Of a stretch of DNA of 64,000 nucleotides, positions 44,940 through 55,700 are shown piece by piece (within the stretch, counting starts at the first letter, position 1; the number at the start of each line of letters is the position of its first letter). Source of the DNA: Bombyx mori. Lineage: Eukaryota; Arthropoda; Insecta; Lepidoptera; Bombycidae. Below the pieces are notes generated by a model that was given only the letters and a program-made list of their open reading frames with translations, was not told the origin of the DNA and made no database searches. The DNA is taken from assembly GCF_030269925.1 (NCBI RefSeq), contig NC_085107.1, positions 5,952,001-6,016,000 on the forward strand, written 5' to 3'. Made by a program: the position numbers and the translations under genes.

Positions 44940-45289
44940 GCGAGGATGAGGAGTGGTATTTTTGGCGCTGTTTTTTAAATCTTTCCACTTGCTACTATGG
45001 CGCTACCTCAATCTCCCTTTCAGCGGAAATTTTTAAACGTAAACGGGCTAGTTTTATGACAATAGCTTGCTGCGATATTATTATAGCTGCCAAGTTGCTC
45101 ATTATATATCTCAATACAGTGCAACAATGGCTGCAACATTGCTGTATAGCCCGGCGATATTGTCAATATATTTCATTATAGTTGCAAGTAATTAATGTCT
45201 AGCCGGCTACATTGCAAATGATTTATCCCGCTTGGAATTCACTGCAATATTTCCGTATATCGTCTTTGCTCTGATGTATAAGTCCATCT
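44940..45289. other. Unassigned sequence
   Basis: AT-rich, with recurrent GCAACATTGC/TTGCAA-like words also seen at 45960-46060 on the far side of the GC-rich block. The two flanks may therefore belong to one unknown mobile element. No gene. Confidence 0.3.
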
Positions 45290-45910
45290 CTTTTCCGTCG
45301 CTCGCCTCCCCCCGCCTCGTCCTGTAGATACCGCTGCTGTCTCGTCGCACAAGCATGCACACACCTTTAACGCTGGGGAATCCAGTTACGAATACCCGGT
45401 CGAGAGGGGGAAACAGACCGGGTTATGTCGAACTTCGGCGCCTCCAGAGAAGAAGAGGGAGAGGGAGAAGACCAAAGTGATCCTCTTCTTCCAACTCCTA
45501 CCGGGAGACTACGCCTTGAGAAAAGCGCGCGAGGAGCTGCGCGGCCACCACGCAGGACCCGCCCCTCAAAGCCGACTACCGACTAAACCCCATCGAGCCC
45601 CACCACTCCGACTCCATGAAACCTACGGTACCACAGTGTGCGCCGAAGGTTCGCCGTCGCCGGTCCCCGTCCGGACAATAGGACAGGAAGATCCCGCAGG
45701 ACGTCGTCTCGGGAGACACACCGTGAGCCGCGCACAGGAGCCATCTTGCGCCGCCTCACCATGGGACCGAACCACGCACACAACTAACCTATTCAATTCG
45801 GTTTCTTTAAACGATGACACAAAATAATAAAAGCTGCAGCAACGGCAACATCTTCGGTATCCACCATTTTGTTCTGCGAGATCTAGCCGCAATATGCCCC
45901 GCGTGTACGA
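45290..45910. other. Unidentified GC-rich block
   Basis: About 600 bp of unusually GC-rich sequence with purine-rich patches (AGAGAAGAAGAGGGAGAGGG) and open frames on both strands (plus 45477-45827, minus 45623-45892). The translations are Pro/Arg/His-rich with no recognised domain. It lies in a repeat nest and may be an LTR or the 5' end of a retroelement. No paired terminal repeats were found. Confidence 0.35.
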
Positions 45911-46103
45911 GCAAACTCCTCAGCAATCCAGTCGCCGAATCTTAAAGGGCTACACTCGGCAAAATAAAATTGCAGCAAGGGTGAAGTTGCAAATGTACTG
46001 AGCTATATTGGTCAAGAGAAATACCCAACAAGATCCAATTTGTTATAGCCCGCTTACATATAGACCGAGATGGTGCTTACATCTACCCTCTTTTTTTTCC
46101 TAC

Positions 46104-46430
46104 CTTTTTTTTTATTGCCTTTGTAGTCAGACGGGCATACGGCCCACCTGATGGTGAGTGGTTACCGTCGCCCATGGACTTCAGCAATGCCAGGGGCAGA
46201 GCCAAGCCGCTGCCTACCGCTTAATACTCTCCACAAGCCTCGTTTGAAGGACATAAAAAGATCTCTGGAAACGCACTGTGGATGACCGCACTGGCTCCAG
46301 ATAGTATGGATGAACTCTACTCCGGTGGCGGGCGGTGCGATGCTTGTATCGTCTCGAACAATTCCTCAGAGCGCTCCCCATAGAACATACGGTACAAAAT
46401 ACAGAGGGAACCGAAGTCCCTCCGCAGACC
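46104..46430 (-). mobile_element. LINE-type 3' end, - orientation
   Basis: Poly(T), then CAGACGGGCATACGGCCCAC, CCATGGACTTCAGCAATGCC, GCCAAGCCGCTGCCTACCGC and CTCCACAAGCCTCGTTTGAA: the reverse of the repeat at 26044-26190, with about 170 bp more upstream sequence. No intact frame. Confidence 0.65.
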
Positions 46431-46432
46431 CA

Positions 46433-46785
46433 GAGGCTCCTTGAGGCTATTTCACCGTAACCTTAACTAGTAGGTGAGTTCACGGGGCTCAAACCTGACG
46501 ACGTTGCTAACACGAACCGTAGCAAAAGCCGTGCTTCGCAGAATCTACCACCGGATCGGAAACGCGACCCACTGAGAACATCCGGCGAGAAACTCAGTGT
46601 GCTGTATCTGTGGGTTAATTTACTCGTCGAGCCCTTCGTCGCAAACGATGGTTCGACGAGAACGATGACCGATGCTTGAGGTACCTAAAAGCACCGTTAG
46701 TGGATCGGGAGGATCCGAAATTACGTGTTTTGAGCGACGTCGACTGCTTTCCATTCTGTCCGCAGGATCGGGAATGTTCTACCCT
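46433..46785 (-). pseudogene. LINE ORF2 C-terminus and 3' UTR, truncated
   Basis: The 3' UTR landmarks of the complete LINE (GCTTCGCAGAATCTACCACC, CCACTGAGAACATCCGGCG) are followed on the - strand by a C-terminus ending LRRRARRVN, as in the intact ORF2 (LRRRARRAN). Several frameshifts precede it. It is a 5'-truncated relative. Confidence 0.8.
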
Positions 46786-46974
46786 CCATAATATTCTGAA
46801 AACTGGGACTACGGATATTAGGGATGTAAGCCGGTACGAAGAAAACCGGAAAACCAGTTTTAGGAACCAGTCAGAATACCCCGCTGGGCCAGAACCAGCG
46901 TGGGTCGAGGATAAAACGCGTGCAGAGCAGCTTGCACGTCGTCTTCTTAGGCGCCCTCGCCGGTCCCCAGACTG
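46786..46974 (+). pseudogene. Unidentified coding-like relic
   Basis: An open + frame containing AEQLARRLLRRPRRSPD before a stop, wedged between two LINE fragments. Probably retroelement-derived, family not recognised. Confidence 0.3.
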
Positions 46975-47243
46975 ACATGTGAGGGGGACCCGAAACACTT
47001 AGAGGGCCAGGGCTTGGGTGATATCTGCCTCCCTGGCCCCCGCTCGACGGCGGCGGTATTGTGCATCTCTCACGCGCCCCGCCACCTCCTTCAGTGAGAT
47101 GGTGCACTCGTCGTCGCCGAGCATCGATGCCACAACACTCGGCAACGACAAGTCGTTTCCTATTTTTGCGACGAGGACACGGCGCCACCCCTCCCATGCG
47201 GGGCAGGCGAAACAACGTCTCAGTGAACAGTCACAGTTTCAAT
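46975..47243 (-). pseudogene. R1-clade LINE C-terminal fragment
   Basis: The - strand frame reads CFACPAWEGWRRVL, VAKIGNDLSLPSVVASMLGD, ECTISLKEVAGRVRDAQY and RRRRAGAREADITQALAL, then a stop. The CPAWE..R..L...GDDLSLP pattern is the region after the C-terminal zinc finger of R1-clade LINEs. It is truncated at the 5' side. Confidence 0.7.
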
Positions 47244-47246
47244 AGC

Positions 47247-47447
47247 CTTTTTGGAAGATCTCGAGAAGCTACGTCCAACGGCTTTGTTTCATTTTCCCGC
47301 ATTTGTGCACTTTTACCGATACTAAACAGTTGATAAACGATGATTATTATTATAATGATTATAACACAGGTATTTGTACATTTAAACACGAAGAAACACT
47401 AAATTGAGAAATAAACCAATTCACACAACTTCTGGCGTTCCCGCCAA
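47247..47447 (+). repeat. Dispersed repeat shared with 62843-63022 (inverted copy)
   Basis: Matches the reverse complement of 62843-63022 in the same order: CGAGAAGCTACGTCCAACGG, CTTTGTTTCATTTTCCCGCA, GAAGAAACACTAAATTGA and GCGTTCCCGCCAA. It ends 359 bp before the heparanase ATG. GCGTTCCCGCCAA contains an E2F-like word (TTCCCGCCAA). Whether it is a mobile element or a shared promoter module is not resolved. Confidence 0.65.
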
Positions 47448-47805
47448 GTCCATTGTCAACATAAAAGTCAAATAAGTCAATGTCATTTAATCACTAGACG
47501 GGATGTAAAGTAAGGCCAAGATTTTAATACTGCAAGGTACATACGCTATGATAAAGATAGTCAATTTATTTCGCCATTTTTCTCCAAGTCTGTCAGTGAA
47601 ATGAAATTACATAGTGTCTAAGTCTAATCTATGTACCGACAGAAAGTTTGATAAAGTTAATGTGAAAATATACTCAAGGGTGTGAACTATAAAGGAGTGC
47701 GGTATGGTTTTTAAATAATCTTATAATTAACGAATTTGATACTCGTAGTGAATTACGAATTGCAATATTGCAGTTAATATTACCGTAATTGTAAGAAAAC
47801 GAATA

Positions 47806-49353
47806 ATGATGTCGAATAAACGATTAGTAGCTACATGTGCGATAGCATTTTGCTGCAACGTGGCTATGCTCGTATTATTTGTAAAATACAACGGCGGTGT
47901 AAGGTACTTTGTTACGATTAATGAAAATCAAGAAGATATCAAGCTAATCTCGGAAGACTTTCTCAGCTTTGGGATTGACACCATTGAAATTGAGAACTAC
48001 AACAGAATTAACTATTCGGACACTAGGTTGAGGGAGTTAGCAGCAGCACTATCCCCAGCGCGGCTTCGTCTTGGCGGCACCATGTCTGAACGTCTCATAT
48101 TTAGTAAAGAAAATATCCCAATTTCATGCCACAATTGTAGTTATAAATCTTATCCAAAATCTTTATGCCAACTTATTGAAAAACCATGTAAACACAAACA
48201 CAAGTTTTTACCCTTCTTTATAATGACTGGAAATGAATGGAACCAAATTAACGATTTTTGCAGAAAGACTAATCTAAAATTGTTATTCTCGTTGAATGCA
48301 ATGCTTCGTGATAATCATGGTTGGAATGAAAAGAATGCTAGAGAACTTATTGAATTTTCAAAACACAAACAGTATGCTATTGATTGGCAGTTAGGAAACG
48401 AGCCAAACTCTTTTCAACATGTTTTTAATGAAAGTGTAACTCCTCAAATATTAGCCAAGGACTTTGAAAAGCTACGTAAACTTTTGAATCATAATGGTTA
48501 CAGACATTCTCTGATTGTCGGCCCAGACACAACAAGACCACAACCACACCGTCCTGAATGCCTTAAATATATGATAGAATTTTTAGGTAATGGATCTCAT
48601 TATATAAATGTAAGATCATGGCATCAGTATTATTTAAACAGTAAAACTGCCAAATTGGAGGATTTTTGGAATCCAGAAACATTTGATTTGCTCAGACAGC
48701 AAATAGAAACAATGCAAAATCAAACCAAGAAGTACAAAAATATCCCAATGTGGCTAAGTGAAACTAGTAGCTCATATGGAGGTGGTGCACCAGGATTATC
48801 AAATACTTATGCAGGTAGCCCGCTTTGGATTGATAAACTAGGTCTATCGGCAAAATACAATATATCCACCGTCATTCGACAAAGCTTTATTGGTGGATAT
48901 TACAGCCTAGTGGATGAAAATCTGAAACCCTTACCAGATTGGTGGATCAGTGTCTTGTATAAAAAATTGGTTGGAAATAAAGTTTTACAGGTGCAATGCA
49001 ATTGCTCAAGGTTTCAAAGACTGTATATTCATTGCACCAACAGAAAATACACTAATGACACATCAGCTGTAACACTGTATGGTGTTAATTTGGAAATGGC
49101 AAAAGCTCGATTCTTCCTTAATGGCACTGCTTTACATGGAGACGATTTAATAATTCATGAATATATCATAAGTGCACCTTCAAATAACCGAAAATCAAAA
49201 ACAATATTGTTAAATGGCTGGCCACTTTATTATGAATCTAATTTACACAATTTGCGGCCTAATATTCATAGGTATGGACGCTATGTTTCACTACCTCCAT
49301 ATTCTATTGGATTTTGGGTAATTAAGAAAACATCAATTACTGTATGCGAATAA
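47806..49353 (+). CDS. HPSE: Heparanase, GH79 endo-beta-glucuronidase (single exon)
   Basis: A 515-residue uninterrupted ORF. Residues about 7-27 form a hydrophobic signal peptide or anchor (LVATCAIAFCCNVAMLVLFV). Landmarks are RLRLGGTMSERLIF, DWQLGNEPNSF with acid/base E199, VRSWHQYYLN, and WLSETSSSYGGGAPGLS with nucleophile E319, followed by LVDENLKPLPDWWIS and a C-terminal beta-domain (YIHCTNRKY). Heparanases cleave heparan sulfate at glucuronyl-glucosamine bonds in the matrix or lysosome. Length is near the vertebrate enzyme (about 540), but the segment corresponding to the excised linker is shorter and cysteine-rich (C108, C111, C121, C128). The first of two adjacent ATGs is used. There are no introns, unlike the vertebrate gene. 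Confidence 0.93.
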   Translation: MMSNKRLVATCAIAFCCNVAMLVLFVKYNGGVRYFVTINENQEDIKLISEDFLSFGIDTIEIENYNRINYSDTRLRELAAALSPARLRLGGTMSERLIFSKENIPISCHNCSYKSYPKSLCQLIEKPCKHKHKFLPFFIMTGNEWNQINDFCRKTNLKLLFSLNAMLRDNHGWNEKNARELIEFSKHKQYAIDWQLGNEPNSFQHVFNESVTPQILAKDFEKLRKLLNHNGYRHSLIVGPDTTRPQPHRPECLKYMIEFLGNGSHYINVRSWHQYYLNSKTAKLEDFWNPETFDLLRQQIETMQNQTKKYKNIPMWLSETSSSYGGGAPGLSNTYAGSPLWIDKLGLSAKYNISTVIRQSFIGGYYSLVDENLKPLPDWWISVLYKKLVGNKVLQVQCNCSRFQRLYIHCTNRKYTNDTSAVTLYGVNLEMAKARFFLNGTALHGDDLIIHEYIISAPSNNRKSKTILLNGWPLYYESNLHNLRPNIHRYGRYVSLPPYSIGFWVIKKTSITVCE

Positions 49354-52300
49354 CAATTTCCTTTAATCTAAATGGCTTATCAAATCATCATTTTGTCTCA
49401 AACCTTACAGTTAGGTGGCATTCCAAAATATACATGAGTTACATTAAACTTCCTATCTGATTCTATTTGGCCAAACAGTTTAGTAATCTCATTTTTCTAT
49501 AATCTCATATAAGTCTTACAGTAATTATAGATGACTAATGATTCTAAAGATTGATTCTGATTGTTTTGTTATTAACATTATTCAATTAATAATTTCTTTG
49601 TGTTTATTAGAAGTTTTGTATTAATTTCAATTATTTTGGCTGAATAACAGCAAAAACGACTTGATTTCTGTTAATATCTATAAGATTTTTTTTATAGTCA
49701 AAGAAATAATCTTTGTCTTTAACTTGTATATTAACTTAATACAAGAAATGTTGATTGTCGTAACATTAAGTTTCATTGAGCAGTCTCTGTTCTGTTGATT
49801 AAATATCATAAATTACAGAGGATGTTAATTGTGTTGTTTGCTGGTATTGTGCGCTGGCCTTGTCTCAGACTAATAAAGACCTATTACCAATATGACACTG
49901 AATTGAGAGTAGTTAAATAATAATGTGTGCATTGATCACATCATCATGTGGAGTGATCATCATCATGTAGAATTCCAATCAAAAACTTTTTTATTTCGAA
50001 AATTACTTGTATATATTATTTTCGATATACCTAACTATACTTTTTAAGATTAAAAATAGTGGCACATGATACCAGGGACTTTGTTATTTTTGTTGTTTTT
50101 GGTTGTCATAGTATAAGATCTTACCTTGTAAGCCTCATTATGTTAGTATTAAGATAAAGTTAAAGTTAATCTTAACTTTGTTTTCACACATAGTCATGTA
50201 TTGATATGTAGTATTAGAGTATAGGCATATTATGTGCTATATATAAAATACAAATTATTACTATATTTAAAATACAATGTATTACACACTTGTTGCTGCT
50301 ATTTATTATAAGTACAGTTAAACAATTATTTACACTTTTTTGTGCCATAGTAATAATCTATGATGAGAAATATTAATTAATTAAGTTAGTGATAAAATGT
50401 GCCTTTTGTGTCACTGCCAACCTATAAAGCTGCAACAATTTTTTTAGATTTCAATGTATAAAATAAATCTGCTTCTTTTAGATTTACCATTAGAAATTTA
50501 CTATTATATTATAAATTGCTAATTCTATATGAAATGAGAAACCATAACCTGATAAATGTCATTGATACAAAATTTTTGATCTGTCTTTTCATATTGAGTC
50601 GTAACTGTAATTAAAATGTATTATTGGATCATCATTTTAAAAGTACTCAAAATATTAAACTTCAACATGTAGTGACATTTATCAGTAGTGATATGGAGGA
50701 CCAGGGTGTATTTAACAACTTTGGTATTTGTAATCTGTACCAAACATTGTTGTAAAAGTAAGGTGCCTATTTGTAAGACTGATTAGATGTACCATAGTCA
50801 TTTATTTTTCCCTCTACTTGATTAAATACTTTCAATTCCATTAATATTCCAGTGATTATACTGTTTTGTTTTCCCATGTTTCTGGTAATGTAAAGACATT
50901 TATGGGAAACTTAAATAAGCATTTATCGTTTAGAAATTCTGTTAACTCATCACACCTGACATCTTTATCTTTAGTCGGTGTTTGGTGGCTACGAGAAACT
51001 CGCATGAATTTTTGGACAAAATTTAACTGTTTAAAAGTTGTCACTACCACTTTTTTGTTGATGCCGGGCTCTTTAAATGTACATACTCCTTATTAAGAAT
51101 TGAAAAGCAATATTATAATACACTATGAGTTTTATAAGAGTAGAGATTAAAGAAAAACTACAAAATTTTCATTCATACTGTTTATTATTGAACATATTTG
51201 TACACTGATAACTTATAGCTGTGGTGTTACATGATGTATAATGTGCATTATTCTTGTAATAGAGTTAATAAGATCATTTGATTTGATTTCAATTTTCTCC
51301 AAGTTTATTCAGATAGATTTATTTCGTACAGAAATGTTAGGGGTTTTGGAGAAATAAGTAAAATAATTATTTAAAGTTACTGCTACTTTACGTTCTACTT
51401 ATAAAATCATTTCACTTATTAGATAAATGACTCAGATTTAGAAAATCTTATAAATATACTATAATTTACTATAATTTTTTATATTATAATGAAAAAAAGT
51501 TCGAATATTCATATTATTTAACGACGGAAATTTACATATATTATAGTACATTCGTTTTTTATCAATACTTGGATTCAATGTAGCAAATTGGTATGACAGC
51601 AAACACTTAATCATACTTTTAATTTTATAGACAAATTCCAGTCAAAGGTGCACATTTATCACAAATGCGTCTTTCTTTAAAATCAATTCACTAATTGTTA
51701 TACTTTAGAACTTTTATTTATATAAATTTTTAGAACTATTGCTCATAAATACATTTTGAGTACGAAATTTTACATAAGGAATTGAAAGTATTTATCTGCT
51801 ATAATTAGATAGTATATAGTACATTATTGTGTACTTCATATATTGCTATAAGGATAATATTATGCTTGAATGCGCTAAGTATCTGTGCCTTCTCGATGGC
51901 TACGCCAGTGAATCCTCTATTTATATTACATGTATTAAGAAAATAAAGTTCTTGCATTACAATTTAGTTTCATTTTAATTAAATTGAGTTAGTCAATTAA
52001 TAAAAAAATATAGTATTAAAAATGTACTATAAATAAATTTTAAATAATAACTAGACAATGATAAAATGCATCACTTTTACCTTTGGTATCACAATAATGA
52101 GTAGTAATAATAAACTAATATTTTTTGCATTTTAAACTACAATCTGGTCTTTTTAGAATGCAATTATTATTAGTCCCAATTATTATTAACTTAATATAAG
52201 TCTACAACACACGGACATCACACAAAGTCTTGTGCGAGCAATTTCACATTTGAATTGATTTGCTCCAATCAAATTTCGATAATTAATTTTTATCGCGAAC

Positions 52301-52369
52301 TCCTTCACAAGCACAAATTTCTTTAACATTACGATTTACGACGAATAATTAAGATGTTTCCACCAATAC
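49354..52369. other. Heparanase 3' region and intergenic space
   Basis: AT-rich sequence that includes the 3' UTR, of unknown length. AATAAA words occur at 49872-49877 and again around 50460 and 51950, so alternative ends are possible. The small ORFs at 50856-51096 overlap on opposite strands and look like chance. No repeats recognised. Confidence 0.5.
49872..49877 (+). terminator. Candidate heparanase polyadenylation signal
   Basis: First AATAAA after the stop, about 520 nt downstream. Later AATAAA words are equally possible. Confidence 0.35.
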
Positions 52370-52375
52370 TTTATT
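52370..52375 (-). terminator. Candidate poly(A) signal of the Ig/sushi gene
   Basis: TTTATT on the + strand is AATAAA on the - strand, about 80 nt beyond the stop of the last exon. Another A-rich candidate lies near 52407. Confidence 0.45.
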
Positions 52376-52455
52376 TCACTTGTCGAAAATACTAAAAACA
52401 TTCAATAAAAACAATTATCATCTATTTCCTATTTGGTCGCTGTGTGTTGCAGTAA

Positions 52456-52718
52456 TTATTCTTCGACATGAACTAATGTTATATTCTCAATAAATATAGT
52501 ATCAGCCTTTTTGATCACCGAAGGGAGTAGGCAGAAAGGTGGGGGATGTGACCAATATCCGTTTTCAGTACAGACTATAGAAGACTCTCCGACAATGTCG
52601 TAACCGTCTTCGCAATCATATATCATAAGGTCCCCAACAGTATATTTGCCGTGCTTTGAAGATGGCTCTATTAGCAGACGTCCCTTTTCTGGGACTAATG
52701 GATCAGGGCAATAGATTG
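52456..52718 (-). CDS. hig: Ig/sushi gene, last coding exon (sushi 3)
   Basis: After a CCACAG acceptor the exon encodes IYCPDPLVPEKGRLLIEP, a full CCP pattern (DLMIYDCEDGYDIVG, IVCTENGYWSHPPPFC) and a short tail ending HVEE-stop. Confidence 0.85.
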
Positions 52719-55700
52719 CTGTGGAAAAAATAATATTAATAAAATAATATGTTAAAAGACACAACTACAATTAGAAATAAATACAAATGCCTGCAAGCAG
52801 ACCATAAATCCATTCTATGAAAAATTAGTAATATTTCACATCTTTAAATGAACCTGGGCTGATAATTTCACACACATTCTATAATGTAAGTAGTACTTCT
52901 TCAGTAGCACTGTAAATGTAAATTTTGTATTTCTACACGCGTTATACACAATGGGCAAATTACAGTTTGTTCTATATATGAGTCGACTATTATCAAAGCC
53001 GGCAATCTGACTTTTGGACAATGATTGGTAAATCAGAAAAACGAATTATTGACTTTGTATTCCATTGGCAGTCACAAAACTCTTCAGAACGACATCTTAG
53101 ATAAATAACAGGTTAACTATTAACCTTTATTTAATGCAGGTTTTGAACCGTATTCTTTGAAGGAGACGATTATATTCAAATCAATCTGTATTGACATATC
53201 AATAAAAAAATTTTGTCCAAATGCACAGATTGCCACCTTTGATAATAGACGACTCATATTAGTGCCATTTACTCCTTATTTATATTTAAAAAAAATGGTA
53301 GAAACTAAAAATGTAACAGAAGTTCTTTGACAAGGCAACAGAGATATGGTTTTTTTATTTATGACAGCTACCTACTTCCAAAACACTATCCAAATAAGCT
53401 ACCTAATGCGAAATATAAATTTGGCCTTACGTGAACAAATTGGCACCTCTCCAGACCACTGACCGTCATGTTCACATTCCAAACCTGGTGAACCCACAAG
53501 CCTGTAGCCCCAGGCACACTGAAATACGGCACGACCCCCAAATGACGAATTATATTCAACGAAACTTAAGTGAGGACCTAAAGACTTCAACATGGGACAG
53601 AAAGTTTCCAGGCATGTCGGAAGGCTGGTTGACCAATGACCTTTGAAAAAATTATGCAGAAATTATTAAATGAATTGAATACAACGTAGTTCAATCAACA
53701 ATAATGCTAAAGTAGTCAAAGATACTTACCGTTTCCCATACAAGTCAAAATTGCAGAGCCATTAAGATGAAAACCAGATTGACAACTAAAGTGGGCCGAA
53801 TGACCAAGTCTAGTTCCTTGTGTAAACTGACGTAGCCGAGGCGAAGACACGTTTATTGTTGGACAAACTACATCTGTAAATAAGTTTTAATGTCAGTATA
53901 TTTATAAAAGTTCAGAATGCAGTAAATCATTATTATTTTAACTAACAATTGATTTGGATATGATTAATCATTCGCGTCAGGCATATATATAAAGCAGCAT
54001 TCAAGATATACCGTGGTTCGTTTAAATGCATTAAAATACATAACATTATATACGATACGCACTTTTAATAAATTAGTTAAATGCCAAATTGATGTTCGTT
54101 GGGAAAACGAGCGTATGGTTTCAAAGTTGTGCTATGCGTTGATTCAGTGAATAAGTACCATCAACTTTGACCAACCATGACTAGCGAACAAACTCACTAA
54201 CAACTTTAACGATCACTGTATTGGTGTGTCCCGTTGGAGTGGCACAAGTGTACGTGTCACTATGACGCGCGGACATCTTTGACAGCGTCAGTCTGTAATG
54301 GGTATACTTCTCGCCTTCGTCCGATGACCAGCCTGAAAATATTCAATCAAATATTAAGAAAATTCACCAGACATCAGAATCACAACAGTCGTATATTATA
54401 CTTTTTGCAGGTTCGAGTCTTGTTTTTATTGGAATTCGAACATAAAACTATAACTTCTAGATAAATTAAATTTATTGTGTTTTAAAAATAGTTCCGTATT
54501 TTTCTAAAATGAACTAAAAAGTCTCTGAAGACTGAATATTCAATTTCAAAACTTCAGAACCGTCTTTACGCCTCCAATATCGTGAAATCACCTGTTAGAA
54601 TATAATAGGGACATAATCTAAACCGAATAGAAAAACAAAGAAAATAAGGTGGAAAAAATGGCTAGACTAGATTTCACTTTGTTGTAACGTATGTAACTAT
54701 ACGTACTACTAAGGAGTTGGTTCAGTTACGTTACAAAAGTAAATGTTTAAAATAAAATAGAGTAATAATTCATTGAAATAAACTTACTGTCCACAATGAC
54801 CTAATATTTGATCAGAAATCATCTTTATAAAGAAAGGAAAAAACAAGTAAACGGAGCCCACATATTTTATAGTGGCTGTATACACTTAGCACCAGGTAAG
54901 TTATGAGCTCTAATGCCCATCGACAACAATGAATAAATGGATAATTGAGTCAATCAGCGCAAAAGTGGCCTAAGCTTACTATAGTTAGTACGGAGCCAAT
55001 GAGGTTTTAATTTTTTTTAGACTGCTTCATAGGAAAAACTACGCGCAAAAATAATATTTACAAAGCAAATATTTACAATCTGTAAACCAGGGGTGAAACT
55101 AGGGATAGGCCGGTTTTGTATCAACATTTATTATGTTTTAAATAAATTGCAATATATAAGCACGAATATGAAAAGTTGTGGGTTAGGCCACTTTTGCGCT
55201 GACGGCCTCAATTATACCTTAGAATAATATATTCTACAAACCGGTTTCGTAATTTCCAAGGGCTTGCGTCCAACTCCATTCCGGGTTGCCTAAAGCTCTT
55301 GGAGTAACACAGTCTAGACGTAGAGTACTGTCAGGGAAAACGAACAATTCTCCTGTGGGTTCTACAACTGCTGAACCACTTATAATTGCGTACTGTATAG
55401 TGGGTGGAGCGTCGCCTAAAAATTAATAAAAAAGATGTCACGTTTTTTAAGCTGTAGATGCAGTTGTATTAGTGCTGCTTCTAACTGTATTAGGTAGGCG
55501 CTGACACGAAGGATGTTTTACACAGTGAGTATAAATATGTACTGCTAATGTAAACCATTTACTGAAGATAAGTATGTACACAAACAAACTATAACAGAAG
55601 TGGTACGATAAAGAAATAACATATAGGAGTAGTAAAGCACTGACACGAACGATATCACAGCGAATATAGATATGTACTACCCGCAGTTTCTTCAGATTCC

